From Montifringilla adamsi (Eukaryota; Chordata; Aves; Passeriformes; Passeridae): a DNA stretch of 64,000 nucleotides. Location of the stretch: positions 20,483,747 to 20,547,746 of the forward strand of contig JAGGNK010009114.1 in NCBI GenBank assembly GCA_017590115.1. The letters are read 5' to 3'. Shown piece after piece: positions 49,495 through 59,250 of the stretch; the first letter of the stretch is position 1; each line of letters begins with the position of its first letter. A program made the translations under genes and the position numbers. The notes beneath the pieces are model-generated. The model worked only from the letters and a program-made list of their open reading frames with translations. It searched no databases and was not told where the DNA came from.

Positions 49495-50045
49495 GTCTTG
49501 CGGAGCTGTTTGCATGTGTGCACACGTGCTTCAGAGGGAGCCCCGAGGTCACCGCAGAGGTGACCGTCCCCTGCCAAGAGCCACCCCGCTACCAGCTGAC
49601 AATGGGAAGGGGAAGAGGCCACCAGATAGGTTACACGGCGGGATAACACGTGCCTGTGTCCCGAGCACGGCATCCACGGCAGCCTATCAGAGCTCCGGGA
49701 ACGCGTGGATCAGATTGGTGCTGGAAATGAACAGTTGGTGAGGGCGCCCTGATAAGGTGAGACGCACATCCCGGTGATTAGCTGGGTCGGTACTAAAGAA
49801 CATTAGGAATTCACTTCTGCCGCTCTGATTGGTAATTAAGTGACTCGTCTACTGGCCGACAGTCCTGTATGCTTCCCCAGGCAGTTGTTAGTTCTTCGAA
49901 AACCACTCCTGACAAAATGAGGTTTGCCCTTGGTACACAGATAATGAGACTCAGCTTGACAGGTGTGGCGCGATTAGAGCGCGGCTCGGCACGGCTCTCC
50001 CGCTACAGCCACTCGTGGTAAACACACTCATTACAACCCGCCGGT
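49495..50045. promoter_or_regulatory. CpG-dense block, candidate CpG island or enhancer
   Basis: By hand count this block has roughly 35 CpG in 550 bp, while neighbouring kilobases have only a few each. Clusters include 'acacggcgggataacacg', 'ctccgggaacgcgtgg' and 'gtggcgcgattagagcgcg'. It also holds candidate binding words: 'gattggtaattaag' (CCAAT complement plus TAATTA, near 49828-49840) and 'tgacaggtgtgg' (MEIS-type TGACAG overlapping a T-box-like AGGTGTG, 49957-49968). Retained CpG implies that the site is unmethylated in the germ line, as in promoters or CpG-rich developmental enhancers. No coding frame of note lies downstream, so a noncoding RNA promoter or an enhancer is more likely than a protein gene promoter. 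An alternative is a remote first exon of a gene outside the window. Confidence 0.6.
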
Positions 50046-50760
50046 CCCCAGAGGCAAAGCATGTTTGACATTATTAATTGGCTTTTCTGTATAAGGAGTC
50101 AAATAGATGAAAAGGTTTATCAAGCTGAAATAATTAATTTTGCCTGAATTCGCTGACAGTTCAGTTCTCCCGCAAAAGACCATTTTAAGGGTTTGGTGTC
50201 TTTTTTTTTCTTTTTTTTTTTTTTGAATTTCAAAGTTCAAAAGACATAATAGTGGCAAAAGTGGAGCTTTTTAGTAAATTATAATTAAAGGGAATTTAAT
50301 TAATTTAGACCTGAAAAAGGGTGTGTGCGGGGGGGAACTCCTATCTTTGTCTATACAGAGGTGTAGATGGTAGAACATATCATGGCTTAATAATGCATTA
50401 ATTTTAATCTAATCAAAATATAATAAAAGAGGTAATTATGTTTAAAAATTATCATGCTCCAATATTGGTATATTTAAACACTTAATACTTATGCTGCTTC
50501 CAGTTAGTAAAAGTTGTAATTGTTGCACTCAAATTTAGCTTATTTAATGATAGGGCTTATATTCATGAGGTTAATTGAATATATCATTGTAATAACTCAT
50601 GGTGAAATTGTGATTATCTATTGGGTTCTAATTTTTCTTTCAAAAGGAGAAAAAAAACCTTCAGAAATTATTTTTTGTGGTTTCTCTTCCCAAAAGGCAG
50701 CATATATTCCCCTCAAAAAACTTGAAGCTAGCATTTAATTTAAAAAACCCAAAACATATT
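50046..50760. promoter_or_regulatory. AT-rich homeodomain-site-dense block (candidate conserved noncoding element)
   Basis: Directly after the CpG block, TAAT-type sites become dense: 'attattaattggc' (50070-50082), 'aataattaatttt' (50130-50141), 'aattataattaaag' and 'tttaattaattta' (50277-50307), 'aatgcattaattttaatc', 'gaggtaattatg' and 'gttaattgaata'. A second MEIS-type 'gctgacag' lies at 50152-50159. A poly-T run interrupted by one C (50201-50224) splits the block. Few open frames, no repeat. High word complexity together with strong TAAT enrichment is typical of ultraconserved vertebrate enhancers. Factor binding and conservation are inferred. Confidence 0.45.
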
Positions 50761-52489
50761 TCTCATATACTTTTCAAACTACACACTCTGCAGCTTATTT
50801 AGCCCTTTCAAAGCATGCCAAGGTCACTTAGCAAATGTTTTAAACCTTCCACACTAAACCATCCAGATATTTTGTAATTGTGTGTATCAGTTTGTTTAGA
50901 AGCCCTTCTTTACTAGTGCAAGTTTTTCCCTTTTAAGTACAAAGCCATAAAATTTGAAAGTTCAGGAAAGTGCCTGTAATATGGAAGTAAAAAAGAAATG
51001 GATGACTGGAGAAAAGCAAGTGGGTCAACAGTTCCTTTTGCACAACTGCTTTTTAATATATCTCCTGATGCACTTATTTGGAGATTTTAAAAGGACAGTT
51101 TCACACTTATCCTTTAAAAATCCTTTTGACCTTTTCTGACAGATATGTGTGCATACCATTGAGCAAAACACTGTAAAAACTTCTCCAGTAAACCAGTTAG
51201 TTTTGCTCAAGCCTCAGTGGCCCATGACCATCAGACCATTTCACTTATACAGAGTGTGGACTGTTCCAAAACAAAACATTTCAAACCAGCAACAAGTGAG
51301 TTTTTCTGCATTTAAAGCTGACCCCCTACTATCAAACAGTCCAGAGTTTGTTCAATGGTGTTATAATCCATCTACATCTATTTGTCCCTGTTACACAGAG
51401 AAATTTAGGAATCCTTCATTATTCATCTACCAGAGCCTGAGGATCCACAAGTAACACATAAGTACCAGCATGCCAATATTTTTCTTACTGGTCAAGAATA
51501 TTTGTAAATTTTATAGCCTCTCATGTCCATATAAATGTATTTGTAAGAGACTGATGGGAATGTAGAAAACCAGTAACACATCTGCAAAAGTGAAAGCCAC
51601 CAGTCAGTTTTCATGGAGGAGAATACAACTTCCCCTGGAGAGTGCGGCGGATGGGCTCCTGGGGGTACCTCAAAGTCCCTGGTGGGACCCACTCGTCCTT
51701 GTGGACCCCCAAGGGCGGGAGGAAACACAGGGAAAGAGTGGGAAGCAGAGGCACCTACTCAGAAAGTCACCCCCAGAATAAGAAACCTAAAAGCCCTGCA
51801 CAGTAGCAAATTGTAATATTTACCAACAACTTAGCACTTGGTTACAGAAATGTCATCCTCCAAAATGCAAACATCTGTGCACTCACAGTGGAATAGTCAG
51901 CAAATTCATCAAAGGGACAAGAAAACGAGACCCTTCGTTAACAGCATCACTTTCTCCCTTTGCCACATTTAATGATACTTATCATATTTTATACTTGCAT
52001 GTACTATATTAAACTTACTAATTGGCTACATAATAAAGCTCAAAGGACATTATGTTTAAGTAAGTGGAGAACTGAGAATCAGGAGAGAGGAACAGAAATG
52101 ATGGGTACGAGCTGATCTCTGCTTATTGACCAAGATTCTGAAGAATTTAGTTGGCATTTTCTGTAAGTAGCTTTAATTCTTGTGTCTTGCAGAAATGAAT
52201 TCATATGCTAATTCTAAAAGTAATTTATTTGGGATTTGTAATGACTTATCTCACACTAATAAATCCTGTCCTAAAAAATCTGGCAAAACCCCCCCAACAC
52301 AGCTAAAGTAAAGACTCCAAAGCCACAAAACACATTGTTCTGCGGACAGATTTAATAGTTCTACATCTCACAGTTCTGAGTTTCAATAATTTTGCTTGAT
52401 AAAATTCTCCCACCTAGAAGGATTCTGTGTCAATGTGGTCAGTAGAAGAATATCCTGGGGGAAAGCACATCTGCCCAGCACCTCCCTTT
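50761..52489. other. Unique noncoding sequence
   Basis: A short GC-richer segment with a few CpG lies at 51640-51725 and carries small overlapping open frames (61-78 codons) on both strands without recognisable domains. Otherwise AT-rich unique DNA. Confidence 0.5.
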
Positions 52490-52760
52490 CATTCATTAAC
52501 CCACCAGGGGCTAACACTAATTAGATCAGGCTGCTCATTTTAAGCTGATAATTGATTTAAATAGGTTGCTCATTTAAAATAGAATAAAAACCTGCTAAAC
52601 ATTTGGTGCTTGGGTTTTTTTCATCTGCAACTTTCAATTGCTTGTGCAATGTAGCATAAAATGTAGAGGTCTCCCTTTGCTAAAAAGGCCATAAAATTAA
52701 TTACAATGAGTATGAATTGTGTAGGGTGAGGGGGTGAAGGAAAATGAGTGCTGGAGTTAA
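52490..52760. promoter_or_regulatory. AT-rich candidate conserved noncoding element
   Basis: The words 'ctaacactaattagatc', 'gctgataattgatttaaat', 'ttgctcatttaaaatag' (a near repeat of 'ctgctcattttaag' about 30 bp upstream) and 'aaaattaattacaatg' make this block resemble the one at 50.0-50.8 kb. No open frame or repeat is present. Inference from composition only. Confidence 0.35.
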
Positions 52761-52973
52761 CTGCTGATGACTAACTAAGAATCACAAGCAATAGAGCTTG
52801 TTTCTTTTCAGGAGAATTTTTAAAGTAACTTGGATAGCTGAACCACTCAGTTTGACAGATTTTGTCCCAGAAGAGAAGAGTTTAACACATCCAGAGATGC
52901 TCCTCACATCTTCTAAACTGCCATTGCTGAGTGCAAAAACTTCATCACATAGTGCTAATGGTTTCTATTTCTC

Positions 52974-53001
52974 AATTAATTAATTTCTTTGATTAATTAA
53001 T
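52974..53001. promoter_or_regulatory. Paired TTAATTAA sites
   Basis: 'aattaattaat' (52974-52984) and 'attaattaat' (52992-53001) are each near-palindromic and together form an inverted repeat about a 'ttcttt' centre. Such paired TAATTA sites suit homeodomain dimers, but AT-rich DNA can make them by chance. Confidence 0.4.
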
Positions 53002-53280
53002 ATCTCATCTTCTGTCCAAGCATATAAATACAAAGTCTTCATTTTATTGTTAGGACAGTATCAATCCTCAGCCAACATAAAAATATTCACTTGGTGAAGT
53101 TGCCCATCAAAAAACTTTAGTTACATGTGTCTATAATTTACAACTTGTTTCTTGCAAATCTAAATAAATCATGACCTTTTCAGCCAACTACAACTATGTT
53201 TGTTTGTACAAGGCTCAGACTTCAGCCCAGGATAATACCCAGAATCTGCTGTTTATTTACCTGCCTAAGAGTCTGTATCT

Positions 53281-53735
53281 GCAAGCTGGCGCGAACGCAC
53301 GCACAAGACAAAACACGCAACAGCAGGTACAACTAGGCTGAAACAGGAACTCCTGACAAAGCTGCAGGATTACCAGAGGACAGAAATAAAAGCGACTGCG
53401 AGATGCAGATTGTCAGCACCGCTGTTTTATTTTTAATCCTGCTTAATAAAGCCAAGTCCCTGCCACTCCATCTGCTGCTGCGGCCCTGCATCCTGCCCGG
53501 TTTGGGGACACCGCTGGCACTGCATTTTCCCGCTTATAAATCACATTCTTTCTCCTGTTTCCAACAAATTCACCCACAGATCCAGACTTTGCAGCTCGGT
53601 GGGGTTCAAGGACTCTCTGCGTTGAAAAACTATTCAAGAGCACTCACTAGTGGCTGCAAATGAAAACAGCGCCTTGGCGCGGCATCACCCAGCCCGCTGC
53701 CTTCGCGCCTCTTTAAGTCCTAGCGAAGGCAGCAA
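53281..53735. promoter_or_regulatory. Second CpG-rich block
   Basis: About 23 CpG in 455 bp by hand count, concentrated at both ends ('ctggcgcgaacgcacgcac' and 'cagcgccttggcgcggc', 'ccttcgcgcctc'). The middle contains 'ttttatttttaatcctgctt' and a 'cttataaat' word. An 86-codon open frame (53403-53663, plus) lies inside. Its first 20 residues are hydrophobic, like a signal peptide, but no mature domain is recognisable and I do not call it a gene. The likely role is a promoter of a noncoding transcript, a CpG-rich enhancer, or a 5' exon of a distant gene. Confidence 0.5.
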
Positions 53736-53739
53736 GAAG

Positions 53740-53970
53740 ACAATAAACACCCTTTCAATAATTCTCCATTCAGGCACCAGATAATTTTCTCAGTTAATGG
53801 TAAACATTATATACCAGTAAGTAGTTTTTCAAGGCAACAAGTTGCGAAATATATCGAAAACAATACCAGTTGCTCAATCACTATCAAGGAATATTGAAGA
53901 TAATTCCATTGCTTACATTTTACATGAATGCTTCAATTTCTCTGTTCAGTTTTGAACAAAAACCATTTTA
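53740..53970. promoter_or_regulatory. AT-rich candidate conserved noncoding element next to the CpG block
   Basis: High-complexity AT-rich DNA with 'ccagataattttctc', 'gttaatggtaaac', 'gcgaaatatatcgaaaac' and 'gaagataattccattgc'. It includes two CpG inside an otherwise AT-rich stretch, which is unusual here. The same arrangement, CpG block followed by AT-rich block, is seen at 49.5-50.8 kb. Composition only. Confidence 0.3.
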
Positions 53971-54109
53971 GCAAAACATTTTTTTTTTTTAAAGAAAGAT
54001 GCCAATTTATTCCCTTGCACTTCAATTTGTCACTGAGCACATGCTTCTTGTGTTCTCCTGTTAGGTGCACTAATATCTAAGCATGCAACACAGGAAAATG
54101 CATGTGAGC

Positions 54110-55285
54110 AATCAATTGAATTGACAGTCAGCTGTAACAGGAGCACACAAATGGGATGAACTTAGAGGCCATACCATGGCACAGCACCTGGTTTGTCTGC
54201 ACTGAAACTGCCAGTGGCCAAAGGTCTCTGAAGGCAGACAACCAGGGTAACCAGCCAAAGCTGCGGTGACCACAGCAAGTGATTTTACAAAGTTTTGCCA
54301 CCACACCTCTCTAAAGGGCAGTACCCTGTGTTGGTCAGCCGTGGATGTGGGTGAGGGCTGGCATCCTGGAGCACTGTGGTTGTGACAGCCACCAGGAGCT
54401 GGGCTAGTGGCACAGCGTGGGGCTCATGCTCAGGGATGGGGAACACCACCTCGCCAAGGGCTTTGGGCTCCTTCTGAACCAAGGGCTGTGCAGGAACAGA
54501 TTGCCAGCTAATATGGAAAGCTTCCTGCTTCCTAGATTAACGATGAGGTAATTTAGAATTTACATATGTGTGCAGAGGGACTGCTTTGATCCCAAGGTAG
54601 TATATCTGCGATACACAAAGGCGGGTGATAGAGAAAAGGTGAAGCAAGAAGGCCAGATAAGAGGGAAACAAAGTGTCCCTGGTGCCAGCACCAAGGAGAG
54701 ACCTAACAAAGCACCAGGCCCAGCTCTGTGCTGAGCAGCAGCATTGCTGGAACAAAAGAGATGTGGCTGAGCTGGGGAAAAGTGAGTGCACAGCGAGGAA
54801 CACTGCAAAGGTCAGTGAAGCGGTTTGCACAGCTGTGCATCCAAGTGGGCTCCTCTCACCCCAAGCCCTGGCCCCTGACATTTCAGTAGCTGAAAGCCAG
54901 GCTCTGCTGCTGCCTTTTCACTGGCCTCAACACTGCCCAGTGCCACGGCTAAATGCACTGGACTCCCCTTAGCCCCGTGTTTGAGAAGCCTTGACATGTT
55001 TGATCCCATCCCAGCCAGATGGATGTGGCTCCTCAGGCCTGAGTCCTGCAGAAGCAGAGGGACGTGCCTGTGATTGCATGGGCAGCTGGCAGCAGAGCAG
55101 GGAATCGCTGCTGACCCTGGGCAAACATTCTGAGCAATGCCCTGTCCTCCCCCAGTACAGGAGTGAGGCTGGAAACAGAGCAAACAGGCTCACACTCATC
55201 CACCAAACCCTCAGTGATAAGACAAGAGCCCATGGCAGAGAAGCAACCAACTGCACAGTGAAAACACACCATTATTCCTGAACCC
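54110..55285. other. GC-rich, CpG-poor patch with many overlapping open frames
   Basis: Open frames of 123 (minus, 55183-54812), 114 (minus, 54881-54537), 99 (plus, 54673-54972), 96 and 95 codons overlap in several phases on both strands. None has a recognisable domain. Words such as 'cagctggc', 'ctggcccctg' and 'gcccagctctg' dominate. I cannot tell whether this is a fossil repeat, an old exon region or just a GC-rich segment. Confidence 0.4.
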
Positions 55286-55619
55286 CAGAATATAAAAAAT
55301 ACATAATTTTACTACTGGCTGTCTTGGGGGAAGGAAGCTTGAAACACCAAAATCTCTCTGTTACATTTGAATTAAGATTTGTATCATCTATCTTATTTGG
55401 AGTGGCAAAGATAATTAAACTGCAGAAATAGAGTCAAAAAACCCCAAGCTCTTCTGCACCACAAATGACCTAAGCAGAAAGATAAGTGGGAATAGCTTAA
55501 ACTCTTAAGACACCAGTTCTTCCCCATTCAGAAAATCCTGGCATGCTGAAATTGACAGTAGTGTCTTCTGCCACTATTTATCCAGAGATGTATGTATAAG
55601 TAAAGGCCAGGGTACTTAC
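55286..55619. other. Unique noncoding sequence
   Basis: Nothing identified. Confidence 0.5.
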
Positions 55620-55648
55620 AATAACAACAACAACAACAACAAAACAAC

Positions 55649-55708
<60 letters not shown>
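55620..55708 (+). repeat. Compound microsatellite (CAA)n-(TAATGA)n-(TAA)n
   Basis: A run of CAA (55622-55650, with one AAAC interruption) passes into about four and a half units of AATGAT and then into about ten TAA units. The successive motifs differ by single substitutions, so the array probably grew by slippage with point changes. Confidence 0.95.
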
Positions 55709-55709
<1 letters not shown>

Positions 55710-57418
55710 TAGCATCAAACGGAGTGACAGAATAGCCAGTCATCCGATCTATATCTCACCTCCTATTTTTCATGCTTTCCCTTTTTTTTGAGGATATCTA
55801 CCCTATTTTTTGTGTTCTTCCTTTTCTATTTGGTACATTTCAGCGTCTGGGGGATTTTTTAAGAATACTTTTCCTTAATGCATCTTTTAATTTTGCTGCC
55901 ATTTCTCTCCTCTCTCTACACAAGCCTTCATCCTGAGATGCAATTTCTTACAGCTTTCAATTCTCCCTAAAAATAATTTTCTGTACAACTTCTATTTCCA
56001 TCTCCTCTGATCATTTTTCTTAGTCTTATTTCTATCTATTTTTGTTGTTACTCAAAGTATAATAATAATAATTAAAACACTAATAATAAGTTTCTTAGCT
56101 CCTTCAATTTCTGCTGCTAACTAGAACTATTATTATGTCCCTTTGCCATTTCCTGAAGACCATTTCTAAACAAACTCCACTTGGCTTCAGTGGGGCTGGA
56201 CTTTCCTTCCTTGTTTTCCTTCTACAGTGGTAGGACAGATAGGGACACACTGGCTGGGGAGCTGATAAATCTTTCTGTGCTTCCATGGGGATACAATCCA
56301 GATTCTTGGGAAAATGAATCAGTTAGAAAATCCTGGGTAACATCTCAAGTTTAGGATATCCATTAGACATCCTAGAAAAAGGATTCTGCCTGGATCACTG
56401 CTGTGGTTACTGAGGTTCAATAAAGAGTACCAGAGATGAGGTTTAGCACCAAATCCTCAAAGTGATTTCAGGCACAGATTTTGAAGAAGGTTGCCTGGCG
56501 TGGAAGCAGTAATCTCCCTTGCACAAAGGTCCAGTGCCTTCTTGAGAGGAGGTGAGAAGACGGGTGTTAGGCAGAATTTTACTAAAACTGCTTTGGATAG
56601 ACATCAAGGACTGAAGATTTTTAAATGTTTCGCAGTCACAATTCTTAGACTCAAGAGCGCTTAAAGTGTGTATCTAAAAGATTTTTCCTTTTTGTTTCCT
56701 CTTTCTTCAAGAAGGAAGAGATTATGAGGAGTTCAACTTTGATTGCTTGTTTGTTTTTTACTTTTCATCCTGGGGGATTTAAATTACCTGTATTTTGGGG
56801 GCCAGCTCAGCAGAAACACACAACAGAAGCAGTGTGCTTGCAAGCAGATTGTGCAAATGTTTCTTTTGTGATGTGTTTTCTTTTGTACCGCTGTAGTCAG
56901 CGACTGCTCTGGATCCCATCCTAGGACACAAGCCAAGAATGAGAAATAAGTCTGCGAGCGAGACAACAATTCACAACCACAGTATTGTTTGACTTGGAAT
57001 ACTCACCGGGGTAAAACCTACAACAGGAATACAAGATGCTTTAAGTAGCAGATGCTGATTTTAATCTTTCTGGTAGTTAGGGAGTCCACCTTGCCCAGCC
57101 CACGGAGCCAGGAGGGACCTGGCAGAGGGATTTCTTCCTGGCTATGTCAGCGAGGAAATGACAGCAGGAGCAGGGGCTGTGAAGCACCCAAGGTGATCAG
57201 CAGTGCAAGTAGGAAGCCTATGAATATAGGCTTTGTTAGAGAAAAGGACTGTGCTATCAGAGAAAGTAAGCAGCAGCAGATGAAGACAAATGGTCAAAAT
57301 GGGGAAAATATAACTGTGTTTAGTCTCTAGGAGTTTCTAGCCAAAAACACAACAGACTTTGAGCATACACATTACATGAAAAGGCAAAGATAAAACTGTT
57401 TTGCTACAATATGGAAAC
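55709..57418. other. Unique noncoding sequence
   Basis: T-rich and CT-rich sequence at 55760-56040, then unique DNA. Short open frames only. Nothing identified. Confidence 0.5.
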
Positions 57419-57433
57419 AAAAAAAAAAAAAAA
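57419..57433 (+). repeat. Poly-A tract, 15 A
   Basis: A simple run of A with no recognisable retroposon body. Confidence 0.85.
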
Positions 57434-58359
57434 CACAGGCAAAGGAAAACAGACACTGCGGGTTTTATTCTGCTTAAAGAGGGAGTAAAACATTAAAGAC
57501 TACTGCAAAATTCTGACATCAGCGTAGGATAAGAGAGCAACAGATAGTAACCAACAACCCTGCTATGAAGTAGTATAACAGTTTTAGAAACATGTAGCCT
57601 AGATTTCAGAGTAAATTAGTGTAATACAAAGCAAATGCTTAAAGAACACTTGATTTTACAATGAACTTTAAAATTATTTAGGAGACATTATGGTAAAAAG
57701 ATTGAGTTTGGGTATATACCACAAATTACTGTACAGGACTATATAAACTCTCTAATTTCCAGAGTGTTTTTGTTTGAGTTGTTCAGAAAATGTTGACAAA
57801 AAAAATTTGATGAATACGAAAACCTCTCTCAGAGCAGTTTGTGATTTCCTAATCCAGCCCACACTCCCAGTTCCTGTCTGTCTTTGAGAATGCTCTGGGT
57901 GGGATCCAAAGCCTGTGAAAGCAATGGACAGGATCCCACTGGCATTCAGCAGGTGGGACATGAATGCCAAGTCAGTGTCGGGATGCCTCTTGAAAGCCAT
58001 ATCTCTCACTGCAGATCCCAAATATTACATCTAGGCCTGAAATAATCCTCTGTAAAGCAAGCTACAAAGGCTTTGGGTGTTTTATGTTCACACTTGCTAG
58101 TGAAAATGAAATGGCAAATAGTAAATTTGTAAGGATGGCAATTACAAAATGAAAATAGCCCAGGCATATTCATTGGAAAAGTTATGTATGGCACTTTCCA
58201 AGAAGGGAATGCAAATTGTCCTATTCAGGAAGGCCTAGAGCTATCAGCTCAAGCAGTGCCTGCACCCTGGCCCTGCCTCAACTGCAGTTGTGCTGTCAGA
58301 GGGAGGCTGAAGCTCTCCAAGGTGGGATCCCAGAGTGCATCCACAGCCACGAGCACGGG
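57434..58359. other. Unique noncoding sequence
   Basis: No gene or repeat family recognised. The last 150 bp before the minisatellite are GC-richer. Confidence 0.5.
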
Positions 58360-58774
58360 CAGCACCATCCCTCTCAGCTCAGCACCATCCCTCTCAGCTC
58401 AGCACCGTCCCTCTCAGCTCAGCACCGTCCCTCTCAGCTCAGCACCATCCCTCTCAGCTCAGCACCATTCCTCTCTGCTCAGCACCGTCCCTCTCTGCTC
58501 AGCACATCCCTCTCAGCTCAGCACCTTCCCTCTCTGCTCAGCACATCCCTCTCTGCTCAGCACCACCCCTCTCAGCTCAGCACCGTCCCTCTCAGCTCAG
58601 CACCATCCCTCTCAGCTCAGCACCGTCCCTCTCAGCTCAGCACCATCCCTCTCAGCTCAGCACCGTCCCTCTCAGCTCAGCACCGTCCCTCTCAGCTCAG
58701 CACCGTCCCTCTCTGCTCAGCACCGTCCCTCTCAGCTCAGCACATCCCTCTCAGCTCAGCACATCCCTCCCTCC
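58360..58774 (+). repeat. 20-bp minisatellite, about 21 units
   Basis: The unit is 'cagcaccRtccctctcagct'. Most units are exactly 20 bp. Units 8, 10 and 20 are 19 bp (cagcacatcc, one C lost), and the last unit (58757-58774) is partial and diverges to 'tccctccctcc'. Variation is concentrated at three points: A or G after 'cacc', A or T in 'tctcWgct', and the one-base deletion. Because 20 is not a multiple of three and the unit holds no stop in any forward phase, all three plus frames stay open, giving open frames of 203, 191 and 186 codons (58184-58795, 58216-58791, 58335-58895) that encode a 20-residue Ser/Leu/Pro/Ala/Gln repeat. I regard these frames as by-products of the repeat, not genes. 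Confidence 0.95.
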
Positions 58775-59100
58775 AGTCTGCCCCAGAGTGAGTGAGCTGC
58801 AGGGCTCCATACCCTCTGCTGACCCAGCATGGCTAGGCTCTCTCGTGTTCCCCCTGAAATTCAGCATACAGCAAAGCAGGATGGACAAGTTCTAGAGGAA
58901 AATGTTACAATTGCAAACCTGTATTCACCATCCACCAGAGACAGAAGGGAAAGGTGCATTTCCTGACCTAACCTGTGCAGGCAATCCAGACAGGCACCTC
59001 CATGTCTACACTGTTTTCCAGAAGTAGCTGCTCTTTTGTCTCAGATGAAATTTGTGTGAAAGGACAAAATTACCGCTAAGGGCAATGGAGTGCTAAAAGC
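58775..59100. other. Unique noncoding sequence
   Basis: Nothing identified. Confidence 0.5.
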
Positions 59101-59250
59101 AAGATAAAAAAAAACCCAAAAACCAAAAAACCATAAACAAACAAAAAACCAGCACCAGCAGCAACAAGAAAAACCAAAAAACCCCCCCCCCCCAAAAAAA
59201 ACCCCAAACCAAAATAAAACAAAAAAAAACCCCAAACCTCCCAAAAACCT
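59101..59250. repeat. A/C-rich low-complexity tract with a run of 12 C
   Basis: The tract is composed almost only of A and C words such as 'aaaacccaaaaacc' and 'aaaccccaaacc', with C12 at 59182-59193 and only scattered G and T. On the minus strand it is open in two frames rich in Phe, Gly and Trp, which are artefacts of the composition. Confidence 0.85.

Noticed and set aside
54537..55281. Cluster of open frames of 95-123 codons on both strands
   Set aside because: GC-rich, stop-poor composition; no domain or consistent splice structure.
58184..58895. Three overlapping open frames of 186-203 codons with a Ser/Pro/Leu-rich repeat
   Set aside because: They are produced by a 20-bp minisatellite without stops in any forward phase.
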